From Phytophthora quininea (lineage: Eukaryota; Oomycota; Peronosporomycetes; Peronosporales; Peronosporaceae), in contig JAAVTG010000528.1 of the NCBI GenBank assembly GCA_011947345.1, positions 62,001 through 126,000 of the forward strand: a DNA stretch of 64,000 nucleotides, written 5' to 3'. The notes under the pieces were generated by a model that was given only the letters and a program-made list of their open reading frames with translations, searched no databases and was not told the origin of the DNA. Each line of letters starts with the position of its first letter. Within the stretch, counting starts at the first letter, position 1. Both the position numbers and the translations under genes were made by a program. This document shows, in pieces, positions 19,170 to 28,851 of the stretch.

Positions 19170-20871
19170 TTGATGGAAGGAGCTGCCATTTTAAAACTTA
19201 CCTACTCACAAGCACCATCACCACCACCGCTCACTTCACCCGACACCATGTACTTCAGTTACTCCTCCGACGAATCGTTGCCAAACTCCCACCTAAGCGA
19301 CGGGTCCTACATGAGTGACACGGCTTCGGAGCAGGCCCTTGCCCAATCGTCAAATCCGCCGCCGTACGAGGACGAAGATCGGCACGTTGAAGCTTGTACT
19401 TCGGGTGCGGACGCACCTACTTCGGCTGCAGATGATCGTTCTCCTGAGCGTCCTGTTCCGATTGAGGACTCGACGAGTGTTACCTTCCGTGGGTACAACT
19501 ACGCTCGGCACCGCTTCAACGAAGAAGTACTCACCAGTCACTATCGCTGCAGTGCTTATCGGCGAGCTCAGTGCAAGGTGAAGTACTATGTGAGCAACAC
19601 GGGGCTGTGGTTAGTGGAAATCACAGGGACAATTGTGTCCCTGCTTTTCGGCGGAAACTAGTTGAACCCGCGGCTGCTGTTACCGACCAAAGCGACTGAT
19701 GAAATCCGCGTGAGGGGCATCACGTTGACTCCAATCGAAATATGGCGGATGGTTCGAGACCAGTTTTACTCCGATGACAATGAATTAGTCCGAAGCAACG
19801 AAACAACAAGTTTTGGGTCGCCTTTATCGAAGCGTTTTGGACGTGAAAGCTTGGGTCGTCTCGAACGCGAGCCTCTTTGTAACGTCAGAACAGTCCAGGG
19901 CTGAAGTTCTTCCAGTTCCACGTGACTTACTACGAAGGTGACGCGCAACATTCGATTGACTGGATGGGCTCACCCACATTTGGGAGAGCGTGTGAAGCAG
20001 GACCGGAGCTCGATTTTTATCGATGCAACCTACCGTTGTGTGCTAACCCCATTTTACCAATTGGTATTTGTGATGCTCTACGACCCAATTTCAGAGCTCT
20101 ACTCTCCCCCCTCCCGATTTGGTACGTCCTGACGACTGGGAAGACTGCTCAAGTCTACGACCATTTGTTTCACAACATTTTTGTTGAGACAAAAAAACTG
20201 GATCCATCTCACGTGGTTTATGATTTCGAGTTTGCGATGATCAAGGCTGTTCAAGAAAAGTTCCCAGAATCGCGAATTGTGGGTTGTCTGTTTCATTCCA
20301 AGCAGGATCTTCGTCGCAAAATGCTGAAGTTGAAAATTACGGAGCCTGAAGTCGGCTTGGCCATGCAGGAAGAGTGTACTGACCGACTTACTGTTATCCG
20401 GCGCATGGACATCGTGCTTCGAGGGGTTCATGATGTGCGAACAATGATCAAGCGCGACTGGCAAACGATGGGAATCGACTACTCCAAGGAAAACTCGAAA
20501 CGGCTCTGGAAGTACTTCAAGAGAGTTTGAATTCACAAGTTTAAGCCGGAGTGATGGAATATCAACGGCTTGCGCGAGGACATCGTAAACCGCACCAACA
20601 ATATAGTGGAACGTTACAACCGCACGCTCAATTTCGCTTTCCCAAGCACTCACCCTGACATTACACGTTTCATAAGCACCATCGAGAACCAAAGCCGCGA
20701 GAGTGTTCGTCTTTTGAACAACATTTCAAACTGTAGAGCGCGTGCCCCGGCTCATGCAGACGCCCCGGATTTGCGTCTGACCCGGAATTGGAGATCGATC
20801 CAGATTCCGATTTAGATGATGACTCTGACTCTGACAATGATTCAATTACGCCCATGTCCCCGGAATACTAG
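19170..20871 (+). pseudogene. MULE transposase with FLYWCH-type finger, frameshifted
   Basis: The first frame (19170-19661) has an acidic, Pro-rich start, then a FLYWCH-like finger (FRGYNYARHRF ... HYRCSAYRRAQCKVKYY). Later frames give the MULE DDE core: SIFIDATYRC (first Asp), YVLTTGKTAQVYDHLF, VVYDFEFAMIKAV (second Asp) and GCLFHSKQDLRRK. A C-terminal RTNNIVERYNRTLN block is typical of MULE transposases, and an acidic tail ends at 20871. The reading frame changes at least three times and stops occur at 19661, 19904 and 20530. These look like real decay, though one or two could be introns. Confidence 0.8.
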
Positions 20872-21150
20872 GACTTCCACTTGCTTTCTAGTTTACTTTA
20901 TAGTACATGTTTCTTCCTATTCCCTATAGTGATACGATATCCCTCTGTATCCCTGGGTCCGCTGCGATGTCAGATTACCGAGATTTATTAATCCCAAATC
21001 GTTATCAGAAGAGGAGACCGATTCATGGTACTAAGCACACTGGCGGTCAATCAGCTCACTTGGTGGAAGCCGTCGGTCGCATTACGCGTTCTGTGACAGC
21101 CCCCAAGTAATCTGATTGAAAGTCAGCAAACTAGTAACGGGTTGAGTTTA
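20872..21150. other. MULE 3' spacer between transposase and tRNA
   Basis: About 280 bp with no gene recognised. It joins the transposase end to the tRNA 3' half. Confidence 0.5.
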
Positions 21151-21211
21151 TGCTGCCAGGTGGATTCGAACCATCGACCTCTCGTTTATAACACGAGAAC
21201 TTTACCATTAA
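21151..21211 (-). tRNA. tRNA-Ile(UAU), 3' portion, gene split by piggyBac
   Basis: On the minus strand this holds the D-loop remainder, a perfect anticodon stem (CTCGT/ACGAG) with loop GTTATAA (anticodon UAU), the T arm with GGTTCGAATCC and the acceptor strand TGGCAGC plus discriminator A. The missing first 11 bases (GCTGCCAGAGC) lie 11.3 kb away at 32550-32560, just past the other TTAA. Joined across the TTAA they give a 72-nt cloverleaf whose acceptor stem GCTGCCA/TGGCAGC pairs perfectly. Position 8 is G instead of the usual T, and the first T-stem pair is mismatched, so even the uninterrupted gene may have been drifting. No T-run follows the 3' end. Confidence 0.82.
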
Positions 21212-21632
21212 CCCTTTCGCGACCATAAGGTACAATTTGACCCCTTTCATCGTTGTTGCAAAACCTGCGAGGAAAACGGGTGCTATCGGGGTCAAATTGA
21301 CCCCGTTCACAGAAGTTCAACCACCATCCCACCCACTTTTGAAACTACCAATCAGAATGGATCTTGGTTGTCTCCTACCCTACACCTTGGATAAATTACG
21401 TGGAGTGTCATACATAAGTGCAATTTACGCGGGTAAGTACGAAATATATCGAGATTGCATCAACAACCGCATCGATGCTGAGCACGTAGGCGTGGCCTTT
21501 GTCCCGCGTGTCCTTACTATCACCCCTTCACACCCATCAATTTCTATAGTGAGTTGAAGACAAACGCATTCTGCATTCTGTGGCCACTCATCATTTTGGC
21601 GCACGATGCGCACATCCTTTGGAAGTCGTTAT

Positions 21633-21676
21633 ATCACCATTGAGTTTGTAGGTTGATGCTCACCATTGACCGTGTA
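21633..21676 (+). repeat. Left inverted repeat of the inner SWIM-type MULE
   Basis: The stretch with ATCACCATTGAGTTTGTAGG and then TCACCATTGACCG is matched in reverse at 27390-27433 with about 80% identity. A weaker match also occurs at 26605-26650. The true right end is therefore not certain. Confidence 0.55.
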
Positions 21677-21815
21677 AATTACAGGTGCGAAAAAGTGCAT
21701 TGCGCACGTTCAACGATGTGTAGCACTCAGTGGGGAAAAGGGTACTGAAAAATAACGGCGTAAATTCGGAAGGGCGCTGAGCCTTTCATTTGACAACACG
21801 CCGAGTCGAGGACAC

Positions 21816-24669
21816 ATGACGGCCAGTGAGTTGTGCTTTGAACTGGGGGTGCTAAAAGATAGAGAAACTGACGCTGTTTGTGGAGCAGGTGATTCAAAGT
21901 ACGAGCCAAGTGAAGAATCGGACGGCGAGAGGCCGGAGGCCTTTGCTAACAAAGATTCCGGGGCCGATGAAGTGGAGGCAGCAGAGGGCAGAGATCAATT
22001 GCCTGGAGGCGCTAGTGAGTGTGCTACCAAACCATACAAGCGGAAGCACAGCGCGGAAAGCAATGGTACGAAACGCCACTTAATGCGATGGTTGAATTAA
22101 TTGTGTTGCTGTTGCTAATGTGCGATACTACTTACTAGATGAACCACTTGAGGAGGAAGCAAACTGCCATGCTACGAGGAAAAGGTTTCGGCCGTCAAAA
22201 TGGAGCAAAGAAAGAGAGATTATGGCTGCTGCGCATCGGAATACTTCTGCCGCTACCCAGCCATTCCAGTCCGATCAAGTGTGGCCAGACTGGGGAAGTT
22301 TCGAGAAGGACTTCGATAACTATTTGGAGTCCAATTATTTGACGTACAGGAAGCGCAACAATGTGCGTACGGGGAGGAACAACCAGAAGTATGTTTGGCG
22401 TTTTAAATGTAATTTGTGCTTTGCTTACACCTGTCTATTATTGCGTAGCTTGGTTGCAGGGAAGTACGCGTATGTGAAGTTCGAAGTGCCGCAGAATTTG
22501 TTCGACGATGTCTACAGGCAGTATTACTGTACCCACGGATGCTTTGACGCACGGAAAGGAGTTCGTGTGCAGACGTCTTACCGCTTTACAGATTGTTCGG
22601 TACGTATTACATGCGTTGTTGACCAGACAAGTAAAGGCGCTTATTTCATAAAAACCAGGAACGAAGTAAGTAGGCAATGTTTGGGTTTTGAGCGCAATGT
22701 GGTCCTCAATGGTGATCTAAATGTTGCAGACTACAGTTCTGACGATCGTGCTTATTGCTACCTAGGTTTGCCAACACAATCACTACATCAACGAAGACAT
22801 TTATCGCGCCCTTTGTCGCGGCGAAGCTGTGGATGCAAACCAGCTTGGGGCTACTGTTGACGTACTTCGGAGTGCGGACGTTCCAATGAGAAATCTTTCA
22901 GAATATCGGTGCTCTGAAGCTGGTACGTTCTGCTAAAGCTACTATGTTATTGGATCAGTCAACTGGCGTCGTTTTAGATTGCGATCTCTCGAACCAAGAC
23001 GTTCGGAACTACTGCTTGGCCAGATATGGCGGGCCCGACGCAGAACGCAAACTGCATCGTTTTGTAGGTGAATATGTGGAAGTGCCTGGGAACTACTGTT
23101 TTATTCTTCGAGAACACGACGATGTCACATGCGGGGTTGTACTCATGAACGCGGCGCAGCGTGAGGCTTACCACAGATGGGGGATACCATGAGTTTGGAT
23201 TGGACGTACAATGTGAACAACTTGGGTTTCCTATTAGGTGGGACGAGATATCAAGTGTACCATCAGAATCAAAGCTAACATTTTGTTTGTATTCAGGCGA
23301 ATTCATGATAACCTCTCCAAATGGCAAGGGGATTTCTGTCTGTGAAATGTTGGTGAAAAATCAGAAAAAGAAACTATCGAGCCGTGTTTGGTGTTCTTCT
23401 TGCGCGCCATGGGTGATTGAATAACGGAGTCGATCACCATTGATAAAGACTTCAACGAGTGGCGCATTTTGGAAGCGTTATTTCCACGTGCAAAGGTACT
23501 GTTATAGGTTTTTCAATGTGGGCGATCGTCACCATTGACATCTTTTGGCTTTGTTTGCTTGCGTTGTACAGGTAGTATTGTGTCAATTTCACGCAATTAC
23601 AGCAGTGAGAAAGAAAATGGGGAAGCAAAGTATGAAATCAGCAGCGCCGATTGTGACCAGGTCGAGTACGCGTGGAGGTCAGCAATCTACGCTTCATCTG
23701 CGAGTAGTTTGATAAAAAGTGGAAGTCACTGGATGCTACCGTCCGTGAATATGGTGTGGGTTTTGCTGAATACTTGGAGATGAATTGGTTTAGCTGTCGC
23801 GAGATGTGGGCTACACACCTCCGCAAGAAGACATTCACGGCTGGAAATACAACTAGCAATCGCCTCGAGGCGACGTGGGGGCAAATGAAAAAGTTACTCC
23901 GCTTGACTATGACTCTGGATCGATGCGTTGGCGGAACCCTACTCTACCAAAATGCATTAATGCGCGAGCTACGTGGAGATCTTGTCCGTCACAACTCACA
24001 GACTCGGTTTAATCTCCGTTACCCAGATCAGGTTATTCAGCTGTCCAATTGTTGCAGTCCCTACGTGTGTGACAGAGTTGTAAAGGGGTTCCGCTGGTTT
24101 GAACGTGAACGAAAATCCATCCGCGTGTTGTGGAAGTCCCACGACCAATTGAAGCTGTTGCGCAGAGGAATTGAATATCGGGTCGGCCGTCGTATTTTTC
24201 TTGTACTTGTGACTACTATTTGTCTTGGAGATTGCCGTGTATGCATACTATCTACACGGCTTTAATTGTAGAGGAAGAGCAATGTCTACCTGACCGTATT
24301 TTCCATAGGAGATGGAATTACAGAGATACTGCTGGAGTGGTGAGCGCCTTGAAAGCAAGTACCAAAGCAAATCAACGTTTGCGGAAGCTTGTCGGGGCCT
24401 CAGCCCGAGCAGTTGACGTCACCGAAAAACCGAAAAGTTTTCTTGCTAGGATTCACAACAAAACTCGGGTCGAATACAAGAGGCTGAAGCGAAGAGAACC
24501 AACAGCTCAGCGAACGCTCGTGCAAAGTGATGTTGAAAAGCAAAACATACTTTTGTCTACATTAGCGCCAGTTATGAGCAACATGGAGCAGTCATCCTCG
24601 GGAGTATTTTTAAAAAGCTTGCTATGGTGGAAGTGGCGTGCAGAGGGTTATTTGATGCCTTCGGTATGA
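21816..24669 (+). pseudogene. MULE transposase with SWIM zinc finger, multi-intron, decayed
   Basis: The ATG at 21816 opens an acidic N-terminal exon. A canonical intron (22066-22138) joins it in frame to SNDEPLEEEANCHATRKRF. Later exons read QHNHYINEDIYRAL, RWG-DTMSLDWTYNVNNLGF (one base lost) and ITIDKDFNEWRILEALFPRAK, and an intron ending TTGTACAG joins to VVLCQFHAI. These are landmarks of the SWIM-type MULE DDE domain. NTTSNRLEATWGQMK follows, then a SWIM finger CTCDYYLSWRLPCMH (CxC...CxH). Several splice sites still look usable, but there are frame breaks and a stop after the GD of the exon near 23420. It is probably non-functional but recently active. Confidence 0.72.
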
Positions 24670-26551
24670 TCTCCAGCTCAGCAGACCAACTACGGGAGAC
24701 TGGTAACCACCAGCACGATGACTGCAGCAATGACGACTTTGTTGCAGAGACAATTGCGCTGGACAGCAGATGTGATGGAGGTCTCATTGTGTGCAGCGAT
24801 TCGGAAGACGAATTTGCAGAGCTCATGCGACAGATAAATGCTCCGTGCAAGGGTGATGGAATTTCAAATGGTGGTGTTAAAATAGCTCAAGAAAAGCTGG
24901 ACGTACCGTGCAATACGTTGAGTGCAAGCAGCGGTGATCATGAAGAGGAGATGGGGGCAGTGCTGACCTCAATGGTGACGGTGGTGACACCAATGGTGAC
25001 AGAGTTCCAAATGGTGACAGCAATGGTGACTGCAATGGTGACTTTAGTATCAATGGTGATAATCGAACTTCAGCGCGGAGTTTTAGCAAAACGCCAGCGG
25101 AGCCGAAGCGATCGCAATACCGTCCACAAAAGAAGAAGGCGCACAAAGAGACCCGTCATCAGCTTACACAGCTCAAGCTTCCGCCAAGTATACAAAGCAG
25201 TAGATCGAACATGCGCAAACGTGGAGGGACAAAGAAGTTAAAACACCCAAGGCTGGTCGTTGAAGTTACAGTTGAGGAATATGGAAATGGGATCCCGGTA
25301 TCCGATGTAGTGGCATGGCTGGAGAGGTCGAATGATTATGAAAAGATCGCAAAAGTTTTTCGCGTTTATCCCGTTGTCCGGAACAAAGGTTCGGATGCTT
25401 TGAGCAAAGTTGTCATGAGCGCGGATAAAGTCGATGGCAGTGTAACATCGGTCGGCGTTGTTTTTGGCTTTGCTGCGGTGACAAATGCTATTACAGCGTT
25501 AAGGACAGATATTAAAACTTTAAAGCTTGTGTACCCTCGGCCACGATATGCTCTGCAGCTCTTGCCAGACACAACTCCATAACACGAGTAGGTTCCTAAA
25601 TGTTTTCGACCTTGTTGAAAATAATTCGCTAACGAAGTGGTGGTTTGTATTATTAGGTCTTTGGGCGATGCAGGATTCCTATCGGTTGAAATCAGAGCAT
25701 TCAATGCATCAGAGAGCTATAGCGTGGCTGGGGCGAGATTGGACGAGCGACAAGTTCGACACGGACTGTTTCATGTTGGAGAGATGCTGGAAAGTGATGT
25801 AGCAAGCACTGTGAAAGCTCGACTGGTGCTGTCGTCTCTGACGAGTTACATTTCGTTCACAAGACCTTCAGGAATTTCTACATCTATCACGATGACAGAG
25901 CTCATCGGGACAGTTCCCAATCACGACTGGGTGAAGGATTCACCGATTTCTGTCATCCTGCAAATAGCTTGCATGCGCCACGGGCGAGCTGTCTTTCTCA
26001 AGCCAACAGTTCGGGAAGCATCGCAGTGGAAAATGTCTGCACCAGCAGGAAGTGATCTTGTAGTGGCTCCATGCAATCTGGATGGACTAAACTGGACACT
26101 TGTGATCGTCGATATTCAAGCTAGTAAAGCACTCATATATGACCCGCTGGACAACGATGACTAGACTAGTGATACGCGCATTCAGGCTCAAGAAGTTCAA
26201 ATTCCTGTGATCAGCTAATGCAGAACGATGAAGTTTGGCCAGGGTACTTCATTCAGTCGCTGGACAACACCGAAGCTGGTAGGACCTAAGCAACCCGACT
26301 CGGTTAACTGTGGCGTATTCACGGCGGCTATGGGTTGGGCGTTTCTATCTAACGAGCAGGGGTGGCTGAGCGCGCGAGGTACGACACCTAAGCATGCCGG
26401 CACAACGCTAAGACTGCGAATGTTGTATCACTTGCTTTGCGCACCAGAAATTTGTCTGGTCGTACCAGAAAGCCAGGTTTTCGTCGACATCACCAAAACC
26501 GAGGAACTGCTGGACGACATGATCAAATCCAAAATTGACAAGCTGAAGTAA
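24624..26551 (+). pseudogene. Ulp1-like (C48) cysteine protease of the SWIM MULE, inactive
   Basis: Frames at 24624, 25211, 25637 and 26228 together resemble the Ulp1-type protease often carried by large MULEs. The catalytic region reads LNWTLVIVDIQ, then IYDPLD (Asp), then QPDSVNCGVF (Gln and Cys). The His that normally precedes the Trp is Asn here. Two stop codons (from 26162) separate the Asp and Cys blocks. Loss of the His and the stops mean no active protease. The role of such proteases in MULEs is unknown; desumoylation of host proteins has been suggested. Neighbouring sequence 24970-25060 is an array of CAATGGTGAC motifs. Confidence 0.65.
24970..25060 (+). repeat. Cluster of CAATGGTGAC motifs
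   Basis: Six copies of AATGGTGA(C/T) occur in 91 bp. The same motif, mostly inverted as TCACCATTGAC, lies at 21634, 21659, 23433, 23529, 26609 and 27397, that is, also at the proposed ends of the inner MULE. Confidence 0.75.
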
Positions 26552-26683
26552 AGCGTAGAGCTACAGCAGAATTAGTTTCAGCAAATGCATTAGCTTGTTA
26601 TCGTAAGTCAATGGTGACAATCAACATCATTTACAAAAACGCTCATTGACATCATTGACTCATGAAGAATATCCACGTGTTTG

Positions 26684-27142
26684 TCAATGCCCAAGGCTCT
26701 CAAATCTCTGCCATCGCGCTAGTAGCTCGGATTCGTCACCGTGAAGGTGATTGTACAGCATCTCGGTGTATGAGTTGAAGTCTTGCGTGCAGGAAACACT
26801 GGTATCTTCAGCCGAGATCAGCCTCGCTGTAGCGTAGGCATCATCCAGCGCCTCTCGCAAACTCTTCAAGTCGGCAGTATACGAACGACACAGCTCTATC
26901 AGCCGGTCACGATCACTCTCCAGTTTCTTTTCTTGTGCCTGGAGCTCCACGAGTCTGGACAGCACAATATTCTTCACCAAGCCGACTGTAACTGTATCTC
27001 CACAAGGCACAGAGCCACTTGACTGAGCGCCGAGCTGTGAAATGATGCTGTCACCTTCATCGCCGGGGCGTCGAGAAGCACTAGCACGGCTCAGTCTGTG
27101 TTGTCTGCCTTGGGCGCTACGAAGACGCTCGTCAGACGACAT
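26684..27142 (-). CDS. Small coiled-coil protein of unknown function
   Basis: The ATG at 27142 gives 152 residues. The start is basic and Ser-rich, and a coiled coil follows (VELQAQEKKLESDRDRLIEL and on to REALDDAYATA). The C-terminal part ends LLARWQRFESLGH. No family was recognised. It lies inside the piggyBac element between the Ulp1-like frames and the DOT1-like gene, transcribed away from the latter. It is unclear whether it belongs to the inner MULE or to the piggyBac. Its frame is intact, unlike most neighbours, so it may be functional. Confidence 0.45.
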   Translation of the reverse strand: MSSDERLRSAQGRQHRLSRASASRRPGDEGDSIISQLGAQSSGSVPCGDTVTVGLVKNIVLSRLVELQAQEKKLESDRDRLIELCRSYTADLKSLREALDDAYATARLISAEDTSVSCTQDFNSYTEMLYNHLHGDESELLARWQRFESLGH

Positions 27143-27389
27143 GTAGTGCACTTCTTCGCCGTTTTTCGCTGTCGTGCTTGATGATAATATAATACCGTAT
27201 TATAAAATGTCGCCCATTCAACGGCATATGACAATCGACAGATCAACTTTGGTGCGCTGTCTGTGCCACACATATTTGCTTCTTTTCTGGTCACCATATG
27301 TTGTATATTATCATGTGATCAGAGGTCATCGGTGAAATATTACGAACGACTATCAATCTACAAGACAACATAAACCTGTTGAAGCAACA

Positions 27390-27433
27390 TAAACCGTCAA
27401 TGGTGTACATGGACCTACATACTCAACGGTAAT
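27390..27433 (-). repeat. Right inverted repeat of the inner SWIM-type MULE (probable)
   Basis: Its reverse complement, with ACCGTTGAGTATGTAGG and CACCATTGACGG, matches 21633-21676. No target duplication could be confirmed. Confidence 0.5.
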
Positions 27434-27544
27434 CTAATCAGTCCCCACATCCTTTACTTTCGAAGACGACAAGGAGCTGGTTCAGCTTGCGCGCTCCGCC
27501 TCCAGCGGCGGTTCCGAATTTCATGGAGTGATATTGCACACCGC

Positions 27545-28663
27545 ATGCGATGCAGTGGCCATCCTGTCACCGCACTGAAGAAGCGACTGCAGTCTCTCAA
27601 GCGGACATGGGGCTCGGACATCTTCCGCTTTCCCAGAAGCTTCTTTACGCCAGTTCACAGACCGCGAGGTCGTCGTCCTGAGGTGATACGACAGCTCCGC
27701 GCGGCACCACCGCCTCCTCCTGCCAAGCTCCGATGTGACGGCCCCTGTCCGGCAGTCGAGGAGAGTTCGATCTGTGACTTAACCACGGAGGCTACTAAAT
27801 CGTCTGCAGGTCGCATCGAAAGCGTCACAGTAGCTGCAGACGCAGCGGGACTTCCTGGTGGTATCGATATTTCCTCCCGCGCTGAAAGTTGTAGCATGGA
27901 GCCGCTAAGTGTTGAAGATGATGGAGTTGCTCAAGTGTCATCGCCCCTGGTGTCATGTGTTGCTGAGGAGATAGCGGTGGCGTCAAGTGCTGCAGAGGAC
28001 GTTGCCGTTGGTCAAGCACCGCTACCGGTGGCGTCACGTGTTGCAGAAGAGGTAGCAGCCAGTTTTGCAGGAGTACCCAGGCAGCTTGTGATGCACGATC
28101 AGAACGAACCTCATCGCAATGCTGGAGAGTTGATGCCGGATGGGATCAGTTCTCTGTTGGATGAAATTGACTCCATTGACGAATGTGATTTGTTCCTGGA
28201 TATTGGTGCTGGAGTGGGTAATGTGGTGGCCCACGTGGCTCTCAGTACCAGCGTTTTCAAGCCAATTGGCATTGAGCTGCGTCAAGATAGCTGTCGTGCG
28301 GGGATGAAAATGGTGATGAATAGTCCGCATGCGGGGCTTATCCGGCGTCGAACGGAGATGATCTGCAGAAATGTTGCTGACGTGGCTATTTCATGCACAC
28401 AACCATTTGCGCTGGCTACCATCGTGTACTGGAACAACGTTCTCTTCGAGTCTAGTGTGATCGAGTACGTGAAATATCAGCTTTGTGGCATGACAATGAT
28501 TCCTATTCTGATAAGCTGCTTGAATTTCTGCACCAGACACAGAGATGTTTGCCGAAGCGATTTCTGTGCAGCGTTCGATCTCGCGAAAGAACGGGAGATT
28601 CCATGCAGCTGGAAGGCATGCTACCAAAAGGTATTCGTTTACCGCGCCAAGGAGTGGAGTTAG
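27545..28663 (+). CDS. DOT1-like histone methyltransferase inside a piggyBac element
   Basis: The ATG at 27545 gives 372 residues. A SANT/Myb-like end comes first (CSGHPVTALKKRLQSLKRTW); the start of this domain (FEDDKELVQLARSAS) lies upstream near 27455 in another frame, so the true gene probably starts earlier and carries one lost base near 27520. A disordered Val/Ala/Glu-rich linker (60-200) precedes a SAM-dependent fold of DOT1 type: motif I DLFLDIGAGVGNVVAHVA (215-232), the acidic residue in IGIELRQ (about 244) and the catalytic-loop motif VYWNNVLFESSV (297-298 NN). A Cys/His cluster, CTRHRDVCRSDFC (329-341), follows. DOT1 enzymes methylate H3K79. Substrate here is not known. Confidence 0.72.
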   Translation: MRCSGHPVTALKKRLQSLKRTWGSDIFRFPRSFFTPVHRPRGRRPEVIRQLRAAPPPPPAKLRCDGPCPAVEESSICDLTTEATKSSAGRIESVTVAADAAGLPGGIDISSRAESCSMEPLSVEDDGVAQVSSPLVSCVAEEIAVASSAAEDVAVGQAPLPVASRVAEEVAASFAGVPRQLVMHDQNEPHRNAGELMPDGISSLLDEIDSIDECDLFLDIGAGVGNVVAHVALSTSVFKPIGIELRQDSCRAGMKMVMNSPHAGLIRRRTEMICRNVADVAISCTQPFALATIVYWNNVLFESSVIEYVKYQLCGMTMIPILISCLNFCTRHRDVCRSDFCAAFDLAKEREIPCSWKACYQKVFVYRAKEWS

Positions 28664-28851
28664 GTTTATAGAAGGGTAATGTGTTGATCGCCGAATCAGC
28701 ATACTATAATCAAGTAACATGCACATCTTGAAACTTTTCAGTGCAAACGAGTAAATGTACGTTTTCAGTGCAATACATTCGTTGAAATTATCATACTATA
28801 ATCAAGTAAGATGCATATGTTGAAGTCGGTATTGATTAGCTACACTTACGT

